From Crambe crambe (lineage: Eukaryota > Porifera > Demospongiae > Poecilosclerida > Crambeidae), in the NCBI GenBank assembly GCA_963924555.1, contig OZ004586.1, positions 5,290,501-5,354,500 of the forward strand: 64,000 nt of DNA, written 5' to 3'. Every line of letters begins with the position of its first letter. The stretch's first letter is position 1. The translations under genes were made by a program, and so were the position numbers. The notes below the pieces were generated by a model, which saw nothing but the letters and a program-made list of their open reading frames with translations, did not search any database and was not told the origin of the DNA. Of this stretch, positions 14,401 through 24,857 are shown piece after piece.

Positions 14401-17400
14401 GATGTAAAGAAATCAAAAAACACATCTCAGGTAACTGAATAATAGTCAAGAGCTGCAGTGTGCAGGCAATTATATCTGCACTTCCCACATATTAGACAAG
14501 GCCTGGAAGTACTGCGAATCAAGATCTCAGAGTGTGGAAGTAGTGATGCCTCCATCAGAGGGAGAACAAAAAGGCACACTAGTGCGTACCCACTTTTATA
14601 ACCCCTATAAGGTAAGCTATACTTAGCTAGAGCAAAAAGTATCAATATATTCATGTACATGGCAAAAAATACAAGGAAATTAGTAGCTAGTGTCCTAGCA
14701 GTCATGGGAAAGAAGCTGCTACTACTCCAACTCAGCAATTCAAATTTCATTGTGGGGAGGAGGCAGGAATATTAAGCAGCTCTTTGATTTTAGGATTCTA
14801 TTCGTCCTAAAGTGAAGAACTACCTCAAGTGGAACATAAACAGGGAGTCGGCACCAGAAAAGAAAAGGAGTTTGATCTCATGGACAAAGGATATTAAAAA
14901 TGACATCTTACATTATGTATGTCAACTCGTCTCTTTTGTTGCTGGTACATACCTAATGATTGCTTCTTTAATAACTATCAGCATAGATACAGGCATTCTC
15001 GCACAAAGTGCCTATGGATGTTTAAAAGATTTCCTGTATTTCTACAGTAAGAACCAGTTATTACATTTGAGTACATAATTATTTTATTTCGATTATATAT
15101 ATAGAGAAAGTCGTTATTGGATATTGCTCCTATTAACACTATTACTGAATTTATTTGTGGTCATCAATTTTAGGGTACCACCAAGTTTACTGAAAAATAA
15201 GTAAGTTACCTTTATCATTTTTGGATCCCTGTTATTGTCATTGAAGCCGCAGCTACTAGGTTGAATATCTAGATATCTACTGTCAAGCGACCTAGAATTT
15301 TACTTCAATTAGCAATCAGTTACAGTTGCAAATTAAATCTTTTGTAGCAACAATGAAAGTACAGTGATTGTAATGCCAGAAGTCATGCCATGGTTCATCT
15401 ACACATTGTATGTCTTCGGCTCTATTCATATCTTCTTTGCTGTCTGGATGTGTATTGAATACTTTGTGGTGAATAAGCCAAACTTTGTTTTTGCTCTTCC
15501 AAGAACAATAAAGCAGTTTCATTTCGTGAAACTTTTACGAAAGTAAGACCTAGCAAACATCAGCTGTTGGCCATGTCAATTTTTAATTTTTTTATTTACA
15601 AGGAATATCAGTTCAGAGAAATGGCCAAAACTTGATAAGTATGTTGTGTAGCTACACAATGATTGCTGTCATAGAATTGACATCTTTATTTCATGAATTA
15701 GATTTCTGGACCCACAAAAGTCCCACCACTATGAAGTTAACATTCTTGGGATTCGAACAATATACATATTGGTAAGCTGCTAACTTTCCAACTAAAAGGT
15801 ACAGCTTGTTTCATCACCTTTGCAACGGAGAAAGCAAGCCACAGTTTACACTAGTCCATTATTCCACTACTAATAGTTCCACTACTAATAGTTCCAGTAT
15901 AAACTGAGGTCTAGTGTCCTCTAGGCTTGTTGCAAAGGTGCTGAAACAAGTTGTATATGGTGTTTTAAATAATTTTGAGGAGCATGATTAGTAGTGTGCT
16001 TGCTGATGTGATGATTATCTATTCAATAATGAAATCAGCTCTGAACAACTGGGCATGAGTCAAGACAGAACTTTGTTTTTGTAGGTATTTGTAGCATGCT
16101 CCATTGCTTCATTGCCCCTTGGCGGCTACCTCTACTGTGTCTGTTCTCTTTATATTCTTGTGGACAATGATGTTCTACAGAGAGCAATTAAGTCCTTCAC
16201 CAGACATTGTAAGATATAATTAGATTGATTAGAAATGATAATATTCCTCCTCTTTCTTTTTACATACAGTTAAAACTTTCTGCTGGGTGGGAGCTCTTAT
16301 CATCAGTATTCTCTTCATTTATGCTGTCATATCTTTTGCCTTCTTCAATCGCTCTTTTGCAGGAGAAGGTTTATTTTGTGACACACTGGGAGAGTGCTTT
16401 GTGACTGTTATTAGAAGTGGATTACTTGATACTTTGGGATCGGTAATAGTTGGTCTCCTTCATAGGTAGAAGAAGCACACACATACAATTACCCAAACAA
16501 GTGTAGACCTTTTCTCAGTAAGATTCATGGTGTAATAATTTGAATGGGGGAAGTGCCCCAGTGATTTGGTAATATCAATTCTTGTTGTCATGATGCAGGC
16601 AATAGGACTGGGAAATAAGACTTTCGCTCAAGCTGGATGGCGTTTTGTATTTGATATATCCTTTTTTATTGTCATCAATACTATCTTTCTCAATGTTATA
16701 TTTGGTATTATTCTGGACACATACGGTGAACTAAGGAATGAAAGGGTAACTTAATAACTAATGAAATTACAATATTGAATTAATCTATTTATGATCCAAT
16801 AGTTTACAAATAGAAAGGATATGAATTCTTGTTGCTTTATTTGCGGAATTGCTAAGGATACCTTTGACAAGCAAAGAGGGGTATGTCATTCACTGTACTA
16901 TATTAAGCAAGCATCTAGTTTTTATTAAGGTAACTATTTTGGTATAAAATTTCAACTTTCAATCACTTTGTGAAAGTTTCAGACTAATTCAAATAGACTT
17001 TAGCCCCGTGTAACGCCTTCACCATTATTTTAATTTTGCAAAATCAGTTTGAATTTTTTTACATATGAATAAATGGTATTATACCCAGTACTCCTGGGTA
17101 TTGTTCAATAGGTCCACAAGAACCCAGCATGAAATTATAACTACTTCTTTCACAGGGATTTTCGACTCACGTGACGAAGGAACACAGTATGTGGACTTAC
17201 ATCACCTACTACATCTACTTGTACCGGTTGGATCCCAATGATCACAGAGCAGTAGATTCTTATGTGTATGGACAGGCAAGTAGGAAATTGATAGCAGCTA
17301 ACTAGTGGTAATAATCATGTTATAACATAGATATGTGAGGACAAAATAGATTTTTTCCCTGATGAACAAGCATTGAGTGAAATGACTGCCAGCCAAGATT

Positions 17401-17432
17401 CAAAGTTGAAGATTGACAGTGTAACTAAATAG
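302..17432 (+). CDS. ITPR: IP3 receptor-like intracellular Ca2+ channel (multi-exon, 5' end outside window)
   Basis: IP3 receptors are tetrameric ER channels that release Ca2+ when IP3 binds. Exons joined at GT-AG sites give a protein that follows the family from end to end: MIR/beta-trefoil exons (302-373, 662-742, about 966-1062, 1123-1352, 1617-1709), armadillo/RIH exons (about 2239-9860), a mini-exon linker (10100-13657), the RIH-associated domain (13758-14430), a six-helix pore (14794-16745) and the C-terminal finger with CFICG and THVTKEH. The last exon (17331-17432) ends in TAG after a segment resembling the family's SYV...DWFP region. The first visible exon starts behind an acceptor, so the start codon lies upstream. 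The frame stays open across all exons checked, so the gene looks intact. A further C-terminal coiled-coil exon (possibly ending near 17880) cannot be excluded. The ryanodine receptor is the alternative family, but MIR order, overall length and the C-terminal finger favour ITPR. Confidence 0.88.
5878..6080 (+). repeat. Internal ~10-residue tandem repeat in an ITPR exon
   Basis: In the central RIH-region exon, three to four imperfect copies of a 30-36 bp unit follow each other. They encode acidic, Gly/Tyr-containing decapeptides of the form GQEEPWYEVS, ESEEHGYEAS, GQEKPGYKAEAN. The exon runs to a GTGAGG donor near 6080. The frame is open through the repeat, so it is an in-frame expansion of a disordered loop between helical blocks rather than a decayed segment. 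Confidence 0.6.
10366..10605 (+). repeat. 120-bp tandem duplication containing one 48-nt mini-exon
   Basis: Two adjacent copies with a 120-bp period (about 10366-10485 and 10486-10605) contain an identical exon, 10408-10455 and 10528-10575, encoding 16 residues beginning LPTLKRGEI. The exons are identical while flanking intron bases differ at several positions, so the exon sequence appears constrained or recently converted. Confidence 0.85.
11695..12602. repeat. ~0.9-kb foldback (long imperfect palindrome) in an ITPR intron
   Basis: The left arm begins GTAAGTGAAATGAAAAAATC and the right arm ends with its near complement just before 12603. Matching continues inward (GTTTTGTATG/CATACAAAAT, the GGGGCGGG/CCCCGCCCC pair, TTGTACAATCCCTAT and complement) to a centre near 12150. 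There is no coding potential. It looks like a foldback transposable element or large MITE lying between mini-exons 11585-11635 and 12859-12900. Confidence 0.8.
12976..12996 (+). pseudogene. Decayed type-A mini-exon
   Basis: A 21-nt segment sits between a TTTTCAG acceptor and a GTTAGT donor. It ends CTCTAG where live type-A exons end CTCCAG or TTCCAG. It would read PNIYHL followed by TAG in phase 0, so it must be skipped or is dead. It lies at the expected place in the A-B alternation, between type B exons 12859-12900 and 13281-13394. Confidence 0.4.
12997..13072. repeat. Short hairpin element (GTCTGG...CTCTTTACC family)
   Basis: A near-perfect inverted repeat of about 31 bp per arm around a short C-rich loop. 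Arm core: GACTCTTTACCTTCTT. It starts at the donor of the decayed mini-exon. Related hairpins sit at about 38607-38655, 40735-40775 and 58230-58285. Confidence 0.7.
13758..14430 (+). other. ITPR RIH-associated domain exon
   Basis: A single long exon encodes about 224 residues. It contains LLSQMCDGQKRDVQDYLRVQ, the counterpart of the family's LCENHNRDLQNFLRCQ, then the helical RIH-associated block and the ALFMAYHSSLQLE end. It joins in phase 1 to 14496-14611 (MPPSEGEQKG...), the segment leading into the membrane domain. Confidence 0.8.
14794..16745 (+). other. ITPR six-helix pore region
   Basis: Exons encode hydrophobic segments in the ITPR order: WILLLLTLLLNLFVVINF (about 15110), VMPWFIYTLYVFGSIHIFF (15372), a paired helix block (15720-16200), S5 (16285-16350), the pore loop and S6 (16640-16725, with LNVIFGIILDTYGELR matching the family S6 end). 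The pore loop keeps CDTL and TVIRSGL (family CDTLLMCIVTVLNQGL). The filter, GGGVGD in IP3 receptors, reads GSAIGL and is split by an intron after GS (donor 16443, acceptor ending 16598). Confidence 0.75.
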
Positions 17433-17834
17433 CTATAATCTAGAAAGCTAATTAGTCAGCTAGCTACAATCATTGCTAATCATTACTCTTTTCAACATGA
17501 AAAGCACCTAAGTGCACAGAAAAGCCACTCCCCAATACTTATAGAGCCACTTGATCAGGTGTGGGAATCTCTATCAAGTAGTTCAGTCTGGGAGTATGCA
17601 ATCAGTGAACTGACTGGAGAGTTGGACTGGAGTAGCGCATGGCTGAAAAAACAACAACAACCAAAAACAACTCATTGTGTTCTACTATACCAGTATTCTC
17701 AGTCCACCAATTGCAGATACCTCACGTAGACTCACAAATGCATGCTGAGGGTAAAATGGCATACACACAGCTACAGCTCAGGTGTCATATATCAAGATGT
17801 AAAAGTGTGTTTCAGATTCACAGTCTGAAAGCAT

Positions 17835-18113
17835 GCAGGCTCTACAAGAGTCTTATCAGAACCTCCTCCCACAGATTTAGGCTCTCCATGAGTCTATCAG
17901 AACCTCCTCTCCAGGAACCCCTTCCCCATTCCACATGCAGGCTCTCCATGAGTCTTTTCAGAACCCCCTCTCCGGGAACCCCTTCCCCATTCCACATGCA
18001 GGCTCTCCATGAGTCTTATCAGAACCCCCTCTCCAGGAACCCCTTCCCCTTCCCCTTCCCCATTCCACATGCAGGCTCTCCATGAGTCTTATCAGAACCC
18101 CCTCTCCAAGTTT
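17835..18113. repeat. Minisatellite, ~60-73 bp unit, about 4.5 copies
   Basis: Units begin GGCTCTCCATGAGTCTTATC and continue AGAACCCCCTCTCCAGGAAC; starts lie near 17838 (diverged), 17880, 17940, 18001 and 18074. Lengths of 60, 61 and 73 bp are not all multiples of three, so the array as a whole is not under coding constraint. The first unit could have been the last exon of the upstream ITPR gene, because it reads MQALQESYQNLLPQI then TAG in one frame. Confidence 0.8.
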
Positions 18114-18268
18114 CAGCCTTCTGGCTCTGCAATCAGGTCATTCATAACTATTATGTAGTGGATGACCACTCCTCTCTCTTAACACACTATTTTTAGATAC
18201 TACTGAAAATCTATTAATAGTGCTGCTAACCACGTAATCACTTGACCAGCATCATCTTCTTGTATGCA

Positions 18269-21200
18269 ATGGCTAAGTTATGCCCCTATAAAGTCCTTCT
18301 GATTGCTACTGTACTAGCTACTAGCTGCTCAGCTGAAGTTATGTTTATTAATGATGGAGAAAGTCTGGTAAAGTACCTGTGTCCTCCTAGTGGAACCATA
18401 TCTCCCAATACCAAGCTTGAACTCAACAAATCTTCATTCACAATTGATGGACAAAGTCTCTCTTGCCAGATTGAAAATACCTCTAACATAACAGTTGTTC
18501 CATCACAAGAGCTAATCATAAATGGACATGATCATGTTGAAGTTCAATGCCTCCCAGGATCTGGGGGATTTGGGTTCTTCAATGTCTCCAACCTCACCAT
18601 CAGTTCAGTCATGTTCAATAATTGTGCAGGTGTTATTCCAGCATCAGCTGTGAGGTATGTTAATGATACTGATCAGTACTTGTTCTATGGTCATGATGAC
18701 TTGAGGGCTGCATTTATTTTCAACCACTGCTATAACATAACACTACACAATTTGATATCCATGCAAAATGATAGCAAGTTTAGCATAATAGGAGTGAATA
18801 TGTGCGATCACAGCAGCATTAACATTGTCACCACTGTTGTAGTGTCTGGAATGAAAAATCTACTTTATTATGCAGACAGTGTTCTGACTTCATCAAATTT
18901 GGTATGTAACCTAAACATTGAATACAACCCAACACTTAAAATATCTTCCTCTACTAAAGAAACCTACTACATACATGGTGATAAGATGCCGATATCTCTA
19001 ATCAATGGCTGGTTTACACTAGTAGTGTCACAGCAAGAATTTGATGCAAATGTAGACATGGTTATGAAACCAACTGCTTTTTCCTCTATTTGGATTAGTC
19101 CATTACTAGCAGTATCCATCATGTTTATAAACAGCATGGCAAACTCTCAAGTAACATTTCAAGGATTACCTTATGAATACTGCAAGAATGACACATCCCT
19201 CGATCACTACTTCATGTCACTAGCTCTCAATGTATTGTACTATGAAACACCCTCCTTTAATAGCTCAGTTAGTGGAGTGAGAAACTCTTTGGTGATCCAA
19301 AACACTTCGTTTTTACTTTATACAACCAGTGAAATTAACTCAGTTAAGTCATTAGCTCAGAGTCTCCTACAAATTGGAAAAGATTCTAAAACAATATCAC
19401 ATCAAATTAAAGTGGAAAACGTTTCTTGGTGTATGAAAGATCTTGACTCTGATTCCATTGATCCTTCCAGCAACATAGGTCCATACCACTCTTTACTTAC
19501 TGCTGAAAATCTATTGAATCAAGATATGTCGAGTACACTGAACAAAGGAAATCTCCATATAAGCATCACCAATACTCATATGCACTATCATGGTTTATCA
19601 CCAAGATCTTTAACTGCAATAATATTAAAGAATATTAACATTGCAATGAGTGGTACCAACTACTTTGCACTTAACGGTGGAGCAATAATGAAGATAGAGG
19701 CAAGTAATTTAACCATTACAGGGAACTTGACTGTAAGTGGTGCACATACAATTCGAGGAGGAGGACTATCACTGGATGAACAATCTACTCTATATCTGAA
19801 AGAGCCTTTGACAGCTTGCTTTTATAACAACACAGCCTATCAAGCAAGTGCTTTATATGCACCAATCAGTAAAAAAAATCCTAATAGCACAATACAGATT
19901 CTCCCCAGGAGCACGTATACACTACTCAACATTGAGGATATAGAGATTGCTCTGCACTTTAAGAATAACACAGACTACACAGGTGTACCTAATTCTTTAT
20001 ATGTACCATCATTAAACTTCAATTTTCTTCAAGTATCACCAAACCTTCAATTTCAATCACTTGACTGGGATAGCATCCATACACAGTTTGCCTATACTAC
20101 ACTATTTGATGTAGTATTGAAGGAAATTGATGAGTTTGATAAATACACATCTCTTGCAAATGGAATGTGCATACAATTACATGGACAGCAGTGGAACTGC
20201 AAATATACGGACTCGGTAATATCACACAGAGAAGATTATGTATCAACTTTTCATACTTTTCCAGGGGAAACTGCAATTTCAATATTATACACCAATAATG
20301 AAATTTTCAGTGTGCAACAGGTGAGCAGTTGTTCAGGTGATAAATTAATGTTTGTTAGGGATCTCGATTCTTTATTAAGAACAAACAGTTACTATGCGAC
20401 AAAAACAGTCATATTTGAAAACAAAGAAGGCAAGAGTGTCTGCTTTATCTTGTATCGTTATAATCAAATTCTTAATCTACAATTTTTTGTTCATGTTGAT
20501 GCATATTGTCCTCTTGGCTTTCACCTAACTGAAGAAGGGTACTGCAATTGCACTTCAGCCCTGCGGAGCCATAAATATGTATGTGATATTAATACACGGG
20601 TCTTTTCAAGTCCACCAGGTTACTGGACTGGCTATGAAGAATATAGTCCCGATACTAGCCAACTAACTCTCTTTTTTACCACCAATTGTCCACCCAACTA
20701 TTGTGACCCAAATTTCCAACATTTCGTTCTGAATAACTCCATTACTGACCTATCTTGCCTCAACAGCCGCACTGGAATCATATGTGGTCAATGTATGGAG
20801 AATTATAGTGCAGTGTTTGGATCTGACACATGTTACAGCAACTGTAACGATCTCTATCTTCTCACTCTCCCTATGTATGCTTTAGCTGGACTCATTCTAG
20901 TAGTGGTTCTCTCTGCACTACGACTCACAGTAGCCACAGGTACCATCAATGGAGTCATATTCTATGCCAATATATTAGGTTTATCAATGGATAAAATGAC
21001 ACAAGATTACCATGGACAGTATCTAACATTCTTTCATATTGTGATCTCACTACTCAACCTCAACCTTGGTTTCCCAATCTGCTTCTATAAGGGAATGACT
21101 ACTACTGCTAGAGTAGGATTACAGTTTATATTTCCTGTCTACCTATGGAGCATTGTGGTAGGAATGATAATCGTATCCAAATGTTCACTCAGGATATCCA

Positions 21201-22006
21201 AACTCTTATCCAATTCCTCTGTGCAAGTTCTAGCCACATTGTTTTACCTCTCCTTTTCAAAACTGCTATGTACAGTGATCGATATAATCAGCTATTCCGA
21301 ACTGTACTCAATTACATACATCAATCATAACTATTCTCAAGTGAGTGAAAAGATGGTGTGGTACTACAGTGGTGATGATTACGGCCATGGTGTACATGGT
21401 TTCTATCTAGCTCTTGCAACAATATTCATTGCTCTATTTCTTCTTCCTTACACTATTCTTGTCACTTTCTCTCACTGCTTTATGAGGTTCAAAATAGTTA
21501 ACAAATTCAAGCCTTTTATTGATGCTTATGGTGGTCCTTTCAAGGATAAGTGGAGGTTCTGGTTTGGACTACGTCTCTGGATTACCATCACCCTATTTAT
21601 AGTCAATGGTGTTCTGCAAGGAACTAACGATACGACTCTGCAAATCCATGTTGTGATTTTTATAGTATTCATAATTTTCCAAGCCATTTTGCATCCATTT
21701 AAAAATCTTATTGTTGGATTTGTAGATACTCTTGTTATGACGGACTACTGGCTGATCATCATGTCCTATTTGATATTCAAATCCATCTTTCAGGGAGCAT
21801 ACATTCTCTTACTGAGTGCATACCTCCTTGTACTACTATTAATTTTCCTTTTCCACTTCTACTATGAATACATTCATCAGAAAGTGTCATTCAAGATCAA
21901 AGCAAAACTCTACAACAAGTATACAATTATTCAAGATGAACAGGATGATGCAGAGCTATTTCAAGCTGCCGAACAAAGATATCAAGCTACCCATTATAGC
22001 TACTGA
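18269..22006 (+). CDS. Intronless secreted beta-helix/multi-TM receptor-like protein
   Basis: 1245 residues in one open frame. ATG at 18269 is chosen because it gives a clean signal peptide (MAKLCPYKVLLIATVLATSCSA); the frame is open a little further upstream without ATG. The ectodomain (about residues 25-850) is rich in NxS/T sites and Asn/Ser/Ile turns, with GGAI and GGGL motifs typical of parallel beta-helix or polymorphic-membrane-protein repeats. It ends in a Cys-rich stalk (RTGIICGQCMENYSAVFG). From about residue 860 there are seven to eight hydrophobic helices with loop motif DAYGGPFKDKWRFWFGLRL, then a short acidic tail. This architecture is a large uncharacterised family in sponges and some other eukaryotes. 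It is not a recognisable GPCR, and no catalytic residues are visible. Ligand and partners are unknown. Confidence 0.85.
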   Translation: MAKLCPYKVLLIATVLATSCSAEVMFINDGESLVKYLCPPSGTISPNTKLELNKSSFTIDGQSLSCQIENTSNITVVPSQELIINGHDHVEVQCLPGSGGFGFFNVSNLTISSVMFNNCAGVIPASAVRYVNDTDQYLFYGHDDLRAAFIFNHCYNITLHNLISMQNDSKFSIIGVNMCDHSSINIVTTVVVSGMKNLLYYADSVLTSSNLVCNLNIEYNPTLKISSSTKETYYIHGDKMPISLINGWFTLVVSQQEFDANVDMVMKPTAFSSIWISPLLAVSIMFINSMANSQVTFQGLPYEYCKNDTSLDHYFMSLALNVLYYETPSFNSSVSGVRNSLVIQNTSFLLYTTSEINSVKSLAQSLLQIGKDSKTISHQIKVENVSWCMKDLDSDSIDPSSNIGPYHSLLTAENLLNQDMSSTLNKGNLHISITNTHMHYHGLSPRSLTAIILKNINIAMSGTNYFALNGGAIMKIEASNLTITGNLTVSGAHTIRGGGLSLDEQSTLYLKEPLTACFYNNTAYQASALYAPISKKNPNSTIQILPRSTYTLLNIEDIEIALHFKNNTDYTGVPNSLYVPSLNFNFLQVSPNLQFQSLDWDSIHTQFAYTTLFDVVLKEIDEFDKYTSLANGMCIQLHGQQWNCKYTDSVISHREDYVSTFHTFPGETAISILYTNNEIFSVQQVSSCSGDKLMFVRDLDSLLRTNSYYATKTVIFENKEGKSVCFILYRYNQILNLQFFVHVDAYCPLGFHLTEEGYCNCTSALRSHKYVCDINTRVFSSPPGYWTGYEEYSPDTSQLTLFFTTNCPPNYCDPNFQHFVLNNSITDLSCLNSRTGIICGQCMENYSAVFGSDTCYSNCNDLYLLTLPMYALAGLILVVVLSALRLTVATGTINGVIFYANILGLSMDKMTQDYHGQYLTFFHIVISLLNLNLGFPICFYKGMTTTARVGLQFIFPVYLWSIVVGMIIVSKCSLRISKLLSNSSVQVLATLFYLSFSKLLCTVIDIISYSELYSITYINHNYSQVSEKMVWYYSGDDYGHGVHGFYLALATIFIALFLLPYTILVTFSHCFMRFKIVNKFKPFIDAYGGPFKDKWRFWFGLRLWITITLFIVNGVLQGTNDTTLQIHVVIFIVFIIFQAILHPFKNLIVGFVDTLVMTDYWLIIMSYLIFKSIFQGAYILLLSAYLLVLLLIFLFHFYYEYIHQKVSFKIKAKLYNKYTIIQDEQDDAELFQAAEQRYQATHYSY

Positions 22007-22149
22007 GTCTTGCAAACCATAAATTGTCTCCTTGTTCACTGAAGCCACTAAATTTCCTACTTTAGCCATGATAATTATGTTGTGTCCTCATTCCCATCCC
22101 ACTTTGGTCATTAGCTACAGTCCATTGGATTCACTTTTTTGTTACAAAG

Positions 22150-22777
22150 TGGCTGTACAAATGGATATTAGAGTTTGATCCACAGGAACCAGTTGCTGTG
22201 TTACGGAGTTAGAGATGCTCTATGATAAATATAAGTACAGTTTTCAGCCCAGTGTGCTGGATCCAACTTCCTTCCTACAATCTGTGGGGTAGGAACACGC
22301 AATGATTATAATTAGAGTGCTCAATACCACATCTTTTGTGATAGAACTGTGTCCATCTATAAGCTATGAGCTAGACAACAGGATGCTCATGAATTCTTGA
22401 TGGAGTTTCAGGAAGGCATTCTCAATCCCAAGGGTATAAAATAACAATTAGTATGATTATTAATTATCATAACTTTATAGCTCTACAGGTGAATGTTTGA
22501 GGAAGCTAGTGAGCATTGAAGTGACAGAAACTGGTTAGCTAGCACAATAGCAACTACACTTGTAATGACATTAACTTGTCTTATAGTCACATATGGAGAC
22601 TGTGGATTACTCTCCTCTACTCGTGTTTGAAGAGCTATCACTTCAATTGAAGTCTGACCCAATAATTAAATCTTGGTTTAAAGGTCCTTCAGTGCAAGTG
22701 TATAACCTTCAAATAAAACACCTACCTCATTAATTTTAGAAGCCTGGTGCTGGACCTTAAACACCTGGCTTCAAATA
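22150..22777 (+). pseudogene. USP-like (USP48-type) deubiquitinase fragment, copy 1
   Basis: Exon-like pieces encode a YSFQPSVLDPTSFLQSVG block (about 22220-22290) and, behind an acceptor near 22370, RQQDAHEFLMEFQEG, the conserved Gln-Gln-Asp-Ala-His/Gln-Glu-Phe signature following the catalytic Cys box of ubiquitin-specific proteases. A later piece (22590-22690) resembles the family's F-x-E-L-x-L-x-L segment. The catalytic Cys and His boxes are not seen and frames shift between pieces. An inverted second copy lies at 33128-33695, so this is a duplicated gene fragment. Confidence 0.55.
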
Positions 22778-23213
22778 AATAGCAAGCCATAAAGCTCAAA
22801 GGTCATTCACTAAGCACATGACTAGGAAACAGAGGCCCTGGCTTTTATTGGAAGAAATATGGTAGGGTTCTAATCAACTCCTGCAACGAGGGTTAGCACT
22901 TGAAATTATACATTACCTCAATTGCAACACTCCATAGGAGAATCAGATCTGCTCTGTTCAAGATCTTCTAGACTCACCCTATTTTAAGGATGAGATGGTT
23001 AAAAGTGACTGTGCAGATCTCGCTACAAACTGTAGCTAGCTATTCACTCATTCACTAGAGTACAGCAATACATACCTTGTAAGAGTAGAATCTAGATGGA
23101 ACCGTAGTCTTTATACTCTTCATGGTGCACTAGATTATAAGGTTCAAAGTAAGTCTTACATCAATTGCGCATGCTCAATATGACTGCCGGCCGGACTGCA
23201 ATGCTAATGGTCC
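22778..23213. other. Intergenic stretch without recognised gene
   Basis: No long open frame or clear element end is seen. Near 23165-23215 a GCGCATGCTCAATATGACTG segment recurs at about 34230-34285 (GCGCATGCGCAATATGACTG), marking a third short dispersed repeat. Confidence 0.4.
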
Positions 23214-24240
23214 GGGGTAGAGTGATGTGCACCATAGACCATACGTATGTAGGAACCTATATAGTCTATGTGTATGGAACGTGTACTAGTCTGTTATTTA
23301 TACCTGTGTGATCAATACTTGTATCCCCATTAGGTTATTATTACAAGGGAGAGAATTAAATTGTGTTCATAAAGTTCCACACATTATGAGATTCTGAAGG
23401 AAACACAGTGTATTTTTTGTAGGATATGCAAGGGCATGGCGAAAACGAGGAAACATGCCGTGCCTTCGTATATTCTATGAATTTCCTTATCAAGTTTCCT
23501 TCAGGTTTCACTCCTAATTTTCAGTGACACATTCGATTTATAACGGGGCTTCATAAAACTGTGTCAACCACCCATTCTATGACTTCTATTGTCTTCAAAA
23601 TTCATCTATTGCCATGACGTTAAGGGAGAGAGGAGGGGTTTGGGGCTTAGCATTATAATGATGCTATTAATTGTTGGAAAAAGCCCTCTAATTGACAGTT
23701 AAGGCAGCAGAGGAGTCTTGTTTCTTTGATAACTCATGCCATTCTTGTTTGTGCAGACATCAATTTATTATAAAAAGGCACTAATAACAAAACGACTAGC
23801 TAACATTGACCATATTATGTAGTGTAAACTGCAAAACTGAAGAACAAATCAATGCTATACTCTGTCCATGTGACGTGCTCTTCTTCACATGCAAGGAATA
23901 TAGCCAATTTCCCTTCATTTTCCTGCAGGTGAATTTGAGCATGCTATCAAGAAGCAAGTTGACCACTCCTGTCTACTGGCAAGTAATACAGCACTCCACC
24001 TATTCTTATCCTGCAAGTTGATATTTAATAGTGCCACTACCCAGTAGTACGTCAACCACTTCAGCGTATCCATCATAGCTTGCCGACATCAAAGGAGGGA
24101 ATCCATATCTGTTAAATAGTTGATCAACCTGAGCACCATTTCCAATACCTTTGCTCCTATTTTATATAGCTGCATACTAAACAGTTGATAGGTCTCTTTT
24201 TGAGCACACATCTATCTGAGCACCATTTTCTAGCAGCAAA
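23214..24240. repeat. Segmental duplication, copy 1 (mate at 63010-64000)
   Basis: About 1 kb is shared in the same orientation with the right end of the window, with scattered substitutions and small indels. A recognisable core is GGATATGCAAGGGCATGGCG. The mate is cut by the window edge, so full length is unknown. The right part overlaps the ankyrin-like remnant on the minus strand. Confidence 0.85.
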
Positions 24241-24500
24241 TATTTCGACATTCCCATTTGCACTTGACACTGATGATCCATCGTTCTGCAACCAAGTTGA
24301 CTGCAGCACCCTTTTCAAGCAGCCAACTTGCCATTTCATTCCAATTTTGGAATTATTAGTGCCAAACTTTTTTCTGTAAGTCTATCGTGGCTCCACTCCT
24401 TAATAAAAGTTCATTGTGTCCTTCTTTAGTTACGTTCATTAATGCTGACCACCCAGAATCACCTTGTGCGTCAACCTCTTCCAACAATAGAGTAAGTGAT
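23926..24500 (-). pseudogene. Ankyrin-repeat protein fragment, copy 1
   Basis: Read on the minus strand, several short frames carry ankyrin-like repeats: DSGWSALMNVTKEGHNELLL (near 24420-24480), MASWLLEKGAAVNL (near 24310) and NINLQDKNRWSAVLLASRQ (near 23970). Stops and frame changes separate them, so no continuous protein can be read. The segment is repeated at the window's right end. Confidence 0.55.
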
Positions 24501-24857
24501 CAATTATCAGACGGATCAATTACTGGACAATTGTACCTAGAAAACTCTGCCATAAACTGGTAGCTGTCTGAAATATGATTATTTATTAATTTTTTTTGGA
24601 CAACTCCTTTAATGATGTACATGAATTAACAGCCACAGCTGAAAGTCAGGATTCTGAATCAAGTTTTCAATCTTTTGATACCTAAATCATATGATTATTA
24701 TACCAGATGCCAAAAAAAATGTCAAAGTTGGAAGGTTCCATCCTTCCCCAATCTGTGTCTACATTTATAGAAGTCAAGCTTCAAATACCACTGCAATACA
24801 AACCTTAGGCACTATAGGGTAATCAATATTCAGATGGCTGATTTTTAATGGTGGAGG

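Noticed and set aside
17639-18085. 148-codon frame as an independent gene
   Set aside because: Most of it is read through the minisatellite in a frame not kept between units.
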